This document shows positions 14,501 through 25,900 of a stretch of 64,000 bases of DNA, in pieces. The notes under the pieces were generated by a model that was not told the origin of the DNA, did no database searches, and worked only from the letters and a program-made list of their open reading frames with translations. Made by a program: the position numbers and the translations under genes. Where the stretch lies: positions 128,219,050 through 128,283,049 of the forward strand of contig OX421961.1 of assembly GCA_949128115.1 (NCBI GenBank), written 5' to 3'. The stretch comes from Anaspis maculata (taxonomy: Eukaryota; Arthropoda; Insecta; Coleoptera; Scraptiidae). The stretch's first letter is position 1; every line of letters starts with the position of its first letter.

Positions 14501-15825
14501 GACTTCCGGTTGCCGCATTGTCTCAGCATTGCACGCTACTCAATACTCAGTGGTAGACAGGTTGTATGTAGCACTAGCAGTGCTGATCATTGTAGATGCA
14601 ACAGGCAAAATCTTTTACTTTGGGCCCAGAAACAATAAACTTAACCTGTGGTGATATAAAAACCGCCGCAGTAGATCCCTAGTTTTTGTAGTGAATTTGT
14701 ACTAATCCAACACAAATACAAACCTTTGGAAACTTGTTGGTTGATACAGAATGGAATCCTCCTCAAGTCGAGATTGTAATCTCTATGCTGCACCCCATCC
14801 CATTTATATCTGAGTACGTGACCTTCCGTCGTGGAGACCATGAACTCGGACATGGTAATGCAGACAATGCCTGTGATTTTTCCATCCCATACCATCACTT
14901 CTTCACTCTAGAAAAAAATATGAAATAACTGATTGTCAAATCAAAATTCTTTTTTCATGTCCATTTTGTCAATTTCAATTTTTACATATCGTTACATGAT
15001 CAAGCTAAGTGAAACATGACAATTTGCATTATTTTTTTATGCAAAGACAAAGTCATGAATCTAAAAACAGAATGAATTAGCATACAATCTTTAAGCTGTA
15101 TAATCAAATAGTATGTGAAAGTAGCGGATTTAGCATGAGTCAAATGAGAGAAAGCATAATAAAAAATAGGTCACATTGGCATAACAAAATTACTGTATCT
15201 TAAAATTGAGACATTTCTATTTTACATAGAAACCAAACATCAGGGGGTAATTTTTTTTAATTCAAAAATTCTTAGTTTTTTTCAAAAATTTATTTTTAAA
15301 CTTACCAAAGTTAAATGAAGTGGTGGTATAGTTTCTTTTATGAACAGCTCAGCGCTGTCGCGCCTCAAGTTTGCATGGGGCGAATCAGTCTGGACGTACA
15401 GCCCCTTTTGTTCGGCAATCACCTCCAGTTTGTACAACAGGAGGTGCCCTTCCGAGGTCTGAAACGCACAACCGTCCAAATTAAGCATTCGTTACGCCGA
15501 ACCGTCCGGCTATACGTACCGCTATCACAATCGAACTCGAATCGGGCTTCCATTCGGCCAGCACGTTCGTGCCCAGTTTCTCGAGAGACTGCGGGGTGCG
15601 TCTGTGGAACACTATCGGAACGCACGGCTGCAAAATACCAAAACGTCAGTCTCGTCCCGTCCAACAATTTCCAAACAGCCCTACCTTGCAAAACCATATC
15701 GAGAAACTGTCGTCGGTCAGAATGGCAAAGAGTATCCTGTCCCTGTTGCAGGTTATTTGCCTCACGTTCCACTGCCCCAGTTTGGGGAGTTTGATGACTT
15801 TCGGCCACCCTATCGGGAAATACAT
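1617..15825 (-). CDS. RIC1: RIC1, Golgi Rab6/Ypt6 GEF subunit (14 exons, 3' end outside window)
   Basis: Exons, 5' to 3' on the minus strand: 15825-15685, 15627-15520, 15458-15306, 14907-14724, 8216-8083, 8021-7930, 7870-7453, 6940-6728, 6663-6303, 3152-2875, 2815-2558, 2503-2372, 2316-1962, 1902-1617. All junctions are GT-AG and keep frame, giving about 1037 residues. The start MYFPIGWPK is typical of the family. Diagnostic stretches follow: [85 protein letters not shown] and the RIC1 domain near residues 820-940 ([29 protein letters not shown]). Family members are about 1400 aa with an N-terminal beta-propeller, so roughly 350-400 C-terminal residues are missing here. In known systems RIC1 with RGP1 activates Rab6/Ypt6 for retrograde traffic to the Golgi; the Drosophila homologue is Rich. 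Exon 14 is a variable Asn/Ser-rich linker. Start codon choice is firm. Confidence 0.95.
3153..6302. other. RIC1 intron 9, no gene seen
   Basis: This 3.15-kb intron lies between RIC1 exons 9 and 10. It is AT-rich with scattered short open frames that look random. A GC-richer island lies at 5340-5470 and a run of nine G at 5901-5909. Around 6090-6120 is a short stretch resembling tails of RTE-type LINEs, which is a weak call. Confidence 0.5.
6941..7452. other. RIC1 intron 7, nothing recognised
   Basis: This 512-bp AT-rich intron separates exon 7 (ends at a GTAAAT donor) from exon 8 (begins after TTTCAG). It contains a nine-T run near 7231 and no repeat or gene that I can name. Confidence 0.5.
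8750..11260. repeat. Decayed satellite, about 17 units of roughly 140 bp
   Basis: The core GCGCCGAGGTCAGTTATGAC, or a close variant, recurs near 8920, 9060, 9225, 9425, 9565, 9710, 9850, 9985, 10120, 10245, 10380, 10520, 10607, 10750, 10890, 11045 and 11190. Between cores each unit repeats a TTTGTCAACTTTGTCACTCC-like block and a CAATAATTTC block. Just before many cores sits GGCGCAAAGCGCC, a small perfect hairpin. Units vary in length and sequence, so the array is old or loosely maintained. Confidence 0.85.
11280..12830. repeat. Degenerate short-unit tandem array (TTCGACTT family)
   Basis: Dozens of irregular copies of a roughly 20-bp unit built from TTCGACTT plus AAACACGAAAAA and TTATCTNGAAATTTCGACT variants. 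Apparent open frames here are by-products of the low-complexity repeat and are not genes. A CT dinucleotide run lies inside. Confidence 0.8.
11506..11534. repeat. CT microsatellite
   Basis: About 14 uninterrupted CT dinucleotides within the TTCGACTT array. Confidence 0.95.
12991..13995. mobile_element. 1-kb foldback element, TATACAGGGTG termini
   Basis: The termini read TATACAGGGTGTTCGGGTCT on the left and its complement on the right. The inverted arms extend about 465 bp inward (12991-13455 against 13565-13995) with few mismatches, leaving a loop of about 110 bp. There is no credible transposase frame. A diverged single arm of the same family lies at about 50976-51387. Direct repeats at the ends are unclear beyond TA. 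Confidence 0.85.
14908..15305. other. RIC1 intron 3, nothing recognised
   Basis: A 398-bp AT-rich intron between exons 3 and 4, with a GTAAG donor at 15305 and a TTCTAG acceptor at 14908. No repeat or gene was identified. Confidence 0.5.
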
Positions 15826-16284
15826 GTTCTTCGCAGCACTTTAAGCCTTTAGATTGATCAGTGGCATTCTGAAAACGGTGTTGCTGGTTTTCAAATTAAA
15901 AATCACTTTGACACATACATGACGTCCATATTTTTTTGGAAAGTGATGTTTTGCCCGCGTTGTCCATAACGCGTTCGCCGTCCATACTTGTAGCTGTCAA
16001 ATTTGACGTTTTGGAGATTTCTCCATGTCGATAAAACAAAACTTGTAGAGTTTTGTGTCTCAAATACAGCGCAACTAATCGAAAATTCTGATAAAAGCGC
16101 GGCAGTTGAGCGGTTTTATGTCCATATCAATATTTTTGAGACACATGGATTTTGCAATTTCCATAAACGTTCACTGTCCATAATTGTAACGTCAAAACTG
16201 TCAAAGTCAAGCTGACGTTTTGGAGGCTATGTACATCAACAGCAAGGAAAAGGAATCCCAAGGGTTATTTTTGAGTTTTGCGCG
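15826..16284. promoter_or_regulatory. Divergent intergenic region between RIC1 and RBFA
   Basis: 459 bp separate the two start codons, which point away from each other, as in many bidirectional housekeeping promoters. A segment of about 40 bp is repeated directly (15979-16017 and 16176-16226), each copy holding GTCCATA followed by GTCAAA and TGACGTTTTGGAG. TGACGT-type motifs also occur at about 15921 and as the complement at 16189. No TATA box is evident. The regulatory role is inferred from layout only. Confidence 0.5.
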
Positions 16285-19200
16285 ATGAATTTCGCGAAAC
16301 TGATTCAAAATCACCATGTGGCAGCTAGGTGTTTCCATACGTCTTTGGTTTCTAACGCCAATGCCGGCAAAACCATGAATAAAGTCTTGGGAAATTCTGG
16401 AAAAAAGTAAGCAACCAGCGAGGTCTTTCGATTTAACCAGCATCGCTTCTTCCAGACGACGGTTTATAGAAAACAGCCCGACCATGCCGTCGGCCACTTC
16501 CTTCAGCAAAGGCGTCTTCGAGGGACGGGGCTCGGGAAACTCGAAACGCGCCGCCGTGCTCAACAAACTGTTCATGCGCCACATCACCGACTTGATGGCC
16601 ACCGGCGAGAACAGCAGCGAATTCCTCGGCCACGGCATCGAAATCAACCGCGTCCGAATCGCCCCCGATTTCAGGATACTCACAGTCTACTGGCTGGCCA
16701 GGGGCAACCAGAACGACGACCACGTCGAGGCCCTGTTGAAACGAAACGCCGGATATCTGAGAAACGAGCTTTCCGGCCTGCGGGTGATTGGCTCCGTTCC
16801 GAAAATTACGTTTCTGAAAGACGCACAGTACTCCAAAATTATCGATGTCGATGTCAAGCTGGCCCAGGCTGATTTCGGAGAAGACCACGAGCCGGTGCCA
16901 ATACAAACCAAGTTGAAGACTGAATTTGAGCTGGTCGCTCCTCTGGATCCTTCCACCAGGGTTTGTAACGGCCATCTGTTGCTTTTTGCCGTTGCTTATC
17001 GAAGTGTTCCAGGAAAAAATCGCAGAATTTGAATCGGAAAATATGGTAGAAGAAAGTGAATTGTATGAAGAAGCTTTACCACCCATGGCTCAAGATGTTT
17101 TGGGTTTGAACCATCATGACATTTTGAATAGGGTACGTTCAAGCGGCATGCATGTGTCCCAGTATTTTGTGAAAGTAACCTTGGACTATCCCTAAATATG
17201 ACCAGCTCTGAAGTTGGTTTTATAAAATTTGTTAAGCCCTGTTCATTATTTTTCTGTCTTTGTTGTCCATCAATAACTTCTGAATGGTAGAAGGGATTTG
17301 TTTCAAGTTTGGCTGATATACAACTTGGCCTTATACCAGCTTATTTATCTTTCACTAAAACCTAACAACTGATTTCAAAGTTGGCCAGAGGGCGTATGGA
17401 ACAAAAGTGAGATTTTGCTTGGCAGGTCTTCACGTCAACTGAGGTTTTCAGGGTTATTTTTGTCATACTAAATTCTAGGACACTACAGAGTAGTTTTCTT
17501 ACATTGCCATCTTTCAAGTCTTGTATATTACTCTTGACTACTGGGTGATTCAGGACAATTATGCAAACTTTGAGGGAATATTCTTCCAACTGGCAACCTA
17601 CAGGGTGTTGTGAGTGGGTGGTTAGTTTGGGAGCTGGTACCCCATCAAAAATGAGGTCTTAATCCCAATCAGAACCAGTAATCTGAACCATGTCCCAAAA
17701 TTTCTTCGAAAATTTCAGAAAATTGATCACTTTGGATTCTGTGCTTACTTCAGAAAAAAAAGTCGCTGCTGCGTTCATAGTCCAGATAATATCTAGCCTG
17801 AACAAATTGGTGAACGGGTGAAAATATGCAAAAGTAACCTGAAAGGAGCTTGACCGTGAAACAACAAGAGTCCCCTAGAATTCCGCGTGAGCTTTTCCAT
17901 TTTCCAAAGCCTTTTCCATGCGAATATTTCGCTTAGTTGAACTGTAAGACTAAGTTCTAAGTTCAGCTAACAAAAAACAGTACACCACCGGGAAAAAAGA
18001 AGTTATTATTATAGACCTTCTCATATAGGCGGTTCCCTTTACTCGCAGCTCGTGCGCAGGTCTTTCCATAGACTAAACTCACTGGTTCAATTGGCTGTTC
18101 AACCGGGAGCGCTTATCGATTGGGCTGTCAAGGGTTGGGTTTGGCGACGGCGCCAATATAGGTGAACCTGCGCCCCGAGGACCCCAGGTAAATGAGAATG
18201 GCTATAAGGGGATGTATCATGGTACTAGGTTAAAGAGGAAGGGTGTGTTCTTTGATTGTCCTGGAAGGCCTTGGAACTAATTCGATAGCGTAACGCTGCC
18301 ACCACCGCAAAATGTATTTTACTCCCGTTTCGCGGGCTGGGAGAAGGGTTGGACAACCGATGGGCACACGGAAGATCTTTGTGGTAGAGCTCATTCTAAA
18401 TAATAGACATTGGGTAAAATCAACCAACGAACAAAGTATATTGACAAAAAAAAAAATAGGTGTTTACAAAGAACAAATAATGGACAGCTAGCCAGTCTAG
18501 GCTAGGCTTGCTTCAATTAGGTATCAATTAAAGTTGGGAAATGTCCGTACAGTAATGATGATAAACAACTAACACGTGGTCACTAAAGTTATAGGTTACG
18601 TCACTGTGCAGCATGTGATGTCAACCAATCAATCAAGTTATCATAGCAAATACGGGTGTTCCGGACACTGGAAGGTAATTTCTATGATTACACCAGAGAG
18701 ATATACCCGAGGATATACTTTTCATGATTGAAAACCAGAGAGGCATAATTTCATATTTGAACCAGAGAGATGTGACAAGAGAGGGGTTTGAGCGCTGAGC
18801 GAGAGTCCGATAATTACTATAACATTAGAGAAGGCGTGACGACTCAGTTTCTGTAATATTTTTCCCCGCGCATTTATTGCACCGAGCACGACAACATCAT
18901 ACCTCAAGCCGGCGTCCTATTCATTCACGATTCACAAATAACTCTTTTGCATCAATATGAGGATACAAGATCCTACCTGTCAGCTGATCATCTCACTAAA
19001 AAAAAACTTAAAAATTCACGGTCCACCAGGTGATATCCGGTTATTTCGCGCATTTATTCACACTGTAATTAAAAATAATTTAGGCTGTACACTGTACAGG
19101 TCGATTTCTTGAAGTTTCGCGGTATTTATCACGTGTGAGTTTATGAATAATAGTTCCGCGTTTTCCGATTTTCGATTTTTGGAGTTTATGAAACGGCCTT

Positions 19201-21864
19201 TTGGTCCCATTAGTTAGGTTGTGTCTTTCACTTTTCACTGAAGAATTGGGAATTCTCGACAAAGTTTAACATGTTGGTTTCCGCTCGGTTCGCGACCTAA
19301 TTTATCAGCTCATTATTCTGAACTCTCCCGCAACTGAACTAATTGATTCTCTTCTCAGGGGGATTCTTATAATCTCCGATGACGTATTTTGCGTGGTTTG
19401 TTTTTAACCAATACCAGCGGCTGGTTCCTTTTCGGGACCTGTAGGAACGTCCTGCCCCCCTGACAAAACCGAATCCTCCTGTAGATTGCTAAATGGATTT
19501 CGTCTAGACGATAAGGGAAAATGGTTATGGGTTCCGTTAAATGAATGGTTTCTTTATCAGTACCAGCAGTTCTGAGACACTGCATACGTGTGGTCACGTA
19601 GCCACTTATAGAACATTTTTTGTGAAAGGAATTATTGAGCGTTATTGAAAGAAAATTGAAGGTTGTTCCATCTATCAGTCACTCTCTCTTGGTTTCAAGT
19701 TAATTATTGATATTGGCCATCAAAGCTTGCGTAGGCAATACTTCTCAGAATATTATATACAGGGTGATTCTCTGAAAAGGACAGATCAATTTTTATTTTG
19801 AGGGACATCTAGGACACACATTGTCCAATTTCTAACATATTTTGAAATCTTTTAAACCACCCCCAACCCCCCTTAAAATGTTTCCATCGTTAATTTAAGG
19901 GAAGCTTTCCCCCTATTAGCTGCCGATCCTTGAGAAATAGATGTTCCAGCAAAAATAGGTCGATTTTTATTTCGAGGGGGACATCTAAGACATGTATTGC
20001 TAAATTTTTATCTTCAACCCCATCGCTCCCAATTAAGATAATTGTAGAAAAGGGTTAGAGGGTGGTTCAGAAACCTTGAAATAATGTTTTACAGAAAGAA
20101 AATTTCATTACCTTCAATATGATGTATCACAAGGTAGGTAATTTTGTTTGAAATTCTAAAGTAGGGTGAGGTGGGGGCGAAGGGGTTGAAGATGAAAATT
20201 TGACAATGTGTGTCTTAGATGTCCCCCTTGAAATAGAAATCGACCTGTTTCGGCGTTTTCCTGGAAAACAAATTTGGCGACGAGTACCTAATTTGGGGTA
20301 GGTCCATTAAAAAAAATCACCCTGTATGTTAATTGCAATAGAAATCGACCTGATTCGGCGTTTTCCTGGAAAAAAATTTGGCGGCAAGAAATCTGGGGTG
20401 GTCCTTTTAAAAAAATCACCCTGCATGTTAGTTGCCGAAAGGTGTAAGGTTCCTTAGAATATTATGATTATCAAATGAGCAGTTTTCATATAGGGGGAGG
20501 TGGCTCACGAGAGGTCACGGGTCTGAATTCTCCGAATAGTTTTCTGGATTTCAGGCAGAGTGCAAACACCTTATTGCGTGCCAGAGCTGAGGGCCTCCGG
20601 CTTTCGGGTCGGCTTTTCTAAGACCGGCAATAAAACCCGTGATTACAAGCGGAGACGACAACGAGAGTGGGGCTTTGGAAAGCACAACAGAAAATGCGAT
20701 TGACTTTGGCTATATGAACAATATCAACGAGTCTACCTGGCTAGCTAGGGTGTGAAATGACTTGAATCTAACTGGAGAACAATGAGACTTCCCGGGACCG
20801 TGCGATGGTCCTTGAAGAGGGTCCAAGAGCTCAAGACGATCTGTCCACAGCCACCATCGAGCTGGAGAGTTGCCATTTCACGTGGATGGTCGACCTAGCG
20901 TGTCGGAGAGAATGTCGTGGTATGAATCGTGTTCGGGGCGCCACAGAATCTATGGGTTCCGGAGCCGCGTGATATTGTTGGTGCAGAATTACAATAATAC
21001 AAACAAGAGGGCGATGGTGACATAGGCGGCGTTACTTAATTGCGTCTTTTTCTAGGTTAATCTTGAATTTTGAAGTCGTTGTTGCAGTTTTTTGATCAAC
21101 TATGACAACTGCCCCTCTAGAGTCTTAATCTGCAGCAGACATTTCAGAAAAAATGCTTGATTATTTCAGAAATAAGTTTTGGACGACACAAAGCTCACGG
21201 GACTTTAGGGGACTTTTAATGTTCTGGCCCAGCTCCTTTAGGGCTGGTTTTGTACATTTTTAGTCGGTCATCTATTTGTTCACGCTTTGACCATCATTTG
21301 AATAAATATCTGGGTTATGAGATATTTGAGTTGTAACGTTTGAAAAATATTTCAAAAACGCTTAGTTGGAAGATTACGAGAAAATTAAAATTGAAGAAAT
21401 TCCTGCTATTTTTACTAGAAGAGTTTCGAATAAATAAAATTATCATCAAACGGAACTGCAGGTAATAACCTCATTATAATACTTCCATAGGTGACGAAAG
21501 CTATGAAGAAATCTAAAGCTTTACATAGACTAAGCAGCTGTGACTCGGACTATATTTCCTCCATAAATGAAAACCCTATCCAGTATGAAAGTGCCAGAAA
21601 ATTAAGGGAAGCCTTCAAGGAGTTTCTGGAGAAGCGAGAGGTAGTATTTTCCAAAAGTGTAATTTTCTTCACATTTATAATCCCAATTTTTCGCAGTTGG
21701 AACGAAGAAAAGCTCACAAAGGAATCAAAAATTACAGCCCAGATTATGAATACTTGAAACAAGAAGAAAGTGAAATTCGCGCGCAACATTACAAAAACTT
21801 GGATGTTTATGAGGATTATGACAGTGAAGGTGATGTTTATTCAGAAGAGGATTGTGAAAAGTAA
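16285..21864 (+). CDS. RBFA: RBFA, mitochondrial ribosome-binding factor A (5 exons)
   Basis: Exons: 16285-16406, 16456-16960, 17013-17132, 21491-21640, 21697-21864. All are GT-AG and in frame, giving 354 residues ending at TAA. The start at 16285 gives an N-terminus (MNFAKLIQNHH, then RCFHTS) that is basic and hydroxylated without acids, as in mitochondrial targeting peptides. Residues about 60-180 carry the RbfA KH-like fold: RRAAVLNKLF-like helix, HITDLM, INRVRIAPDFRILTVYW and the later RVIGSVPKITFLKD. The C-terminal 120 residues are acidic and charged (DSEGDVYSEEDCEK). Human RBFA is 343 aa, so length fits. In known systems RBFA helps mature the small mitochondrial ribosomal subunit and its 12S rRNA. 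Exon 1 is separated by only a 49-bp intron. The third intron is 4.36 kb and full of repeats. No anomaly in the coding sequence. Confidence 0.92.
17133..21490. other. RBFA intron 3 (4.36 kb), repeats only
   Basis: Contains a TACAGGGTG motif with diverged foldback sequence at about 17599-17720, a GC-richer repeat-like island at 18040-18400 with no readable coding frame, a foldback at 19758-20326, a tandem partial copy of its right arm to about 20430, and another GC-rich island at 20560-20960 that may be retroelement debris. I could not assign any of these islands to a family. Confidence 0.55.
19758..20326. mobile_element. Foldback element with TACAGGGTGATT termini
   Basis: Left end TACAGGGTGATTCTCTG and right end ATCACCCTGTA are inverted. 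Inside, the GACATCTAGGACACACATTG block (left) matches the inverted ACAATGTGTGTCTTAGATGT block (right). A direct partial duplication of the right arm (ATCGACCTGATTCGGCG onwards) follows at 20337-20430. No coding capacity. Confidence 0.7.
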
Positions 21865-21884
21865 TGAAGTAAGTAAAGTGATTA

Positions 21885-21890
21885 AATAAA
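21885..21890 (+). terminator. RBFA polyadenylation signal
   Basis: AATAAA lies 20 bp after the RBFA stop codon, with a T-rich stretch following. It is the first canonical signal downstream, implying a very short 3' UTR. Confidence 0.6.
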
Positions 21891-22420
21891 GTAATTTTTA
21901 TCAAAAGAAAATGGTTTTATCAAAGTCAACATGAGTACAAACACTTTTTTGAAGTCTATTTTCAACCTAGGTAGAGAATAGTCCCTTAATAAAACAAACT
22001 GATTCTACAGCAGACATTATACAATATGAGAAAAAACTGTTCAACTGGACATAATATTCTTTAGTCTTATTTAAAAACATTCAAAAAATATAACAAAATA
22101 GGAAAAAATACGGGTAGTTTTCAACAATATAACATTATTCTGTTTTGTTTTATTTTGTCTACTAGCTAATAACGCACTTATTTCAGTAGTACAGTTGGAT
22201 AGCTTGTTCTAAGACTAAAGAGCGCTACTGGGTATTTTTTTCCTCTTGCTTCGATAAAATTGAGCTCACGAGTATTCAAAAATGATGGTGTGATATGACT
22301 TGTTAATGTGATGTGAGTCGTATAAAAATATGTTAAAATTTACGTTGCTCGACATTCCACGGGACCAAAATTAATGAACCCAAAATACGAGAAACGAAAG
22401 TTTATTAGAGTACTCAGAAT
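21891..22420. other. Intergenic, RBFA/Mcr tail-to-tail
   Basis: AT-rich spacer between the convergent 3' ends of RBFA and Mcr. Nothing recognisable up to the inverted repeat starting at 22421. Confidence 0.5.
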
Positions 22421-22842
22421 ACCACAGGGACCTGTGGGCGGAGCCTAACTGCGCGAACTAAATTTATCCAGTGACACACCTAGATGTGCAGTGGGATTTT
22501 GGGTTCGCCTGTGATCTGGTAATGGTCCAGTTTCCAGCTGACGGTGTTATAATAATAATAATAATAAATGTTTTTCTCCTTATCGGCTTTTTGTCATAGG
22601 AGTTTTGCCCGTTTATTCATTTCACAATTGTTTACATTGAACAGTGCCATTTTGGACAACACAACACCCAGACTTTCCACCGGGAATCGAACCCGGGGCC
22701 TCCCGCACCGCAGGCAGTCACAGAACCGCCTGCGCCACGGGCCCGTCTAGCTGACGGTGTTGCTTCCCCTATTTCAACACATGGACTCGTTCGAAACGAT
22801 TTTGGTTTTTCTGTTCAACCCCGCCCACAGGTCCCTCTGGTG
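22421..22842. repeat. Short inverted repeat pair enclosing the SINE
   Basis: ACCACAGGGACCTGTGGGCG at 22421 pairs with the inverted CGCCCACAGGTCCCTCTGGT at 22822-22841. The arms are about 22 bp with one gap. They may be the ends of a small non-autonomous element, but no target duplication is clear. Confidence 0.4.
22549..22748 (-). mobile_element. tRNA-derived SINE
   Basis: Read on the minus strand, the head holds an A-box-like GTGGCGCAGGCGG and a B-box GGGTTCGATTCCCGG about 35 bp apart, as in a tRNA with internal RNA polymerase III promoter. A body of about 110 bp follows, ending in (TTA/ATT)n. It is flanked by a perfect 13-bp direct repeat AGCTGACGGTGTT at 22536-22548 and 22749-22761. The tail region carries AATAAA on the minus strand (22612-22617), the sense strand of the neighbouring Mcr gene. 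Confidence 0.88.
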
Positions 22843-22920
22843 TGCCGTCAACTCTATTTTTCACGATGAAAATGACATGAATCGCGCCTTTTTTTGTATT
22901 TACTTCAACTACAGTGAAGC

Positions 22921-25900
22921 TCAAAGTGCTGATGGATTAATATGAAATTTATTGATGACATCTTGTAGTTGGAAGTATAAGTAGCGCGCTATGAGGATGA
23001 TGCTTTTGAATAGTGACGTGGAGAACGAAATGGGAATGTTAGCCGACGTGTTTTTCCAGCAATAAGGGCACTGACTGCTGCCGCACACTTGGCAAATATC
23101 CAAGACGTACGTCGCTACTGCATCAAAAATCGTTTCGTTGAATCGTTCTGTTGGAAAAAAATAGCAATTATTAGCAAGCGATTATCATAAACTTGTAACA
23201 CGAGCATACCTGGTGCGTAATAATCGTAAACTCTGATCGGAAGATAGCGTGACATGTTTGCGACAGGGTACCATCGTTCCACTGTGAAGTTTATGCAAGT
23301 TTCTTCGCGGTCCAGCTGAAAAAAAAGAACTCATTAAGACAGTTCTTTGATAACTCTGGAAGAGAAAACTTACGTAATCGAAGTAAAACAGAACTTTGCG
23401 TTCAGAGAATCGAGCCCTTTGTAAATTCCTGACTTGCCTTGACAATACGTAGGCATCCAAGTCTTGCTGCTGGATCATGTATCCTGTAGGAATGGTTACA
23501 TCGAGCACGGCCATCCCAGACCGTTCCGATTCGTTCATGTGAGTCCAGCTGAAATTACACAGTAATAATAATCTTGGAGTTGAAGTTCCCGTTGGACGTG
23601 GTGGTCCGTATGTTCACTAGACGGTTAGGATTCGCCTCGGAATTCGCAAAACACAACAAATCAAATACACGTTTGAAGAAGATGATCGCCTGTCACTTCC
23701 TGCCGAAGGTGTGATTAGTCTCAATCGACCTGAAAAGATGATTGAAGTCACAGCTTCAATCACGAACCCTAGCTGCACAACTCAGGCATATTTGCGAAAA
23801 TTCGGAACGAAAAGTGAGAAGAAGTACTCACCAATGCGAAAACGGCTCAACCAAGAATCATTAAATTGGTTAGCTTGAAGCGCATAAAATTTTCAGCGCA
23901 AACTTCGTCGGCCGCCCTCTGTTATAACCAGTTATTTACCTTTGACAGCTGTGAAAAGTGATGTGGGACAAGTTTCTGCCGGAGAACAACGACCTGATTC
24001 TCAGATCAAAAGCCGGCACCGGTGGCTTGGTCTGGAACCCGGCGACGTCCACGTTGTACTGGACGGACATTTGCAGGATGGCGTATCCGGTGCCGTTGCC
24101 CTGGACTTTGACGGTGCCCCAGGCGTTCGGTATGTCGATGTGCTGCAGGTGCGCCCGGTTTTTGTCGTCGACGAACAGCATCTGCGTCTTGCCCGGCAAA
24201 GAGGAAGCCTCGATGGTGACGGAAAGACTGGAATTGTTTCTGATCTTCTGCACGGAGGTGTATTCGATCAGCGCCTTCAGCGCTACGCCCGTGTCGGCTG
24301 TCGAAGCCCAGCCGCCGTCCGTCAGCCGCTGCGTGTTCAGCCAGCGCACGATGTTATCCATTAAGCTATCCTGCCTGGCGACGTACACCATCAGCGCGTA
24401 CGACGTGGCCTCGATGTTTTCCGAGTCGTACTGGTACGGCAGCCGGGGCAACAGGAAGGGTCTTTGATTCTCGATTTTGTAAGGCGGTTGCGGTATCGAC
24501 TCGCGGCCCCAGTACATAAGGCCGCCTTCTAAGCGTCTTTGCCGGGACAGTTCCAGGAAGGCTGTTTCCGCGAGCGGAGCTTTGCTTTTCATTAGGGCGT
24601 AGGCCACGATGGCGACGTCAAAAGCGCGTCCCTGCTCCTTGATCAGGTCCATGTTGCGTTCCAGCCAGTGGATGGCGTTTTTCTTGGCGATGGCTACTTT
24701 GGAGCTCAGACCATTGTTCAGGTCCTTGACGCTTTCCAACATGATGAGGACGTGTGCCGTCAGCGTTATGTTGCGCTGCCGTATGTGGTCGTTAGAGAAG
24801 TTGTAGGAGGAATTGTATTTACGGTCGGGCAGCCAAGTCGGTTCGTAGAACGAGCCGTATTCGGTCTGGTGCTTCAGCACCCACTCAACGGCCTTGGAGA
24901 TGACTTCGGGGTCGATGTAAATGTAGTTTTCCCATTCGTGGAACGAGGCTTCTTGAAACACGCGGGCGCAGTATGACGTCAGCCAAACAGACGAATCTGA
25001 CTGGTTCCTGCAAGAGTAAAGGGCATGAGTAATTTTGATTACTGATGAGATTAATGGATAGTTGGAGAGACTAGGAAGGTCCCTTTTTTAAGTTTTTTTT
25101 CTGCGGCCGGCTGTTGCAACCGACTATTTTCGTTCTTATCTCGCTTCGTTCATTATGCGTGGTTTTTGTGACCAAGACGTTTACCTGGCTGCCTAGAACT
25201 TGGTCAGGTTTCTAGTCTCAAATGAAAACCTCAGTCGTTTGGTTCCCACATGCTGTACAAACTGATGAAGGAAAAGTAAAAGAATACGTACCAATCACTT
25301 CTAAACGTGCTGAACGACCCGTCCGGCTGCATGAAACTCAACTGGCGCTGATACACGATGTTCATGTGATGGAAAGCCAGCCGTTCCAGCGTCCTGTTCC
25401 TTTGCTGGGTGTAGCGCATGTACAGCATGGCGTACATGTTGGCGGCGAACGAGAACATGTTCTGCTCGGCACAATCCATGGGAAGATGTAACAGCGACGT
25501 GGCGTTCACGGGCATCGTCGGGAAAATCGGCCCGACCACATCACCGACGATCGAAACCCTGGCCTTGTTCGAACCGTACACGTAGTAACGGTCGTACTCG
25601 TACGGAATGATCGGCGTTTCCGTGATGTTGACATGCATGTACTGGAAGGCGTAAGCCTTGTTGCTCAAATCCAACAGCATGGATTGATGCCTGTACTGAG
25701 GCAGACCGTCGGCCTCGACGCGGATCCTCCTGGTGATCTGATCTTTTCCTATTAGCGTGGAGGCGTAAACCGTGACATCGATGTCGCCGAGTCTCGTCGG
25801 AACGATCGGTATATAAACGACCTGCGCGTCTTGGGGTTTTATGCTGATGAAGAACGGGTGCTCGCCGTGCGTCGTCCGCGGATTGTACGCGAAAACGGCT

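Larger units (their letters stand above)
8217..14723. other. RIC1 intron 4 (6.5 kb), filled with satellites and foldbacks
   Basis: The largest RIC1 intron. From its 3' end it holds about 500 bp of AT-rich sequence, a decayed tandem array (about 8750-11260), a second short-unit array (about 11280-12830), a 1-kb foldback (12991-13995) and about 700 bp with another TACAGGGTG motif at 14041. The splice sites (GTTTGT donor at 14723, TTCTAG acceptor at 8217) join codons as SKA|IPI in frame. Confidence 0.75.

Noticed and set aside
18040..20960. GC-rich islands in the RBFA intron as hidden genes
   Set aside because: Frames are short and broken; they look like retroelement remnants, but no domain could be named.
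22680..22745. Possible free-standing tRNA gene
   Set aside because: Only the promoter boxes are tRNA-like; the acceptor stem does not close, and a SINE body, tail and 13-bp TSD surround it.
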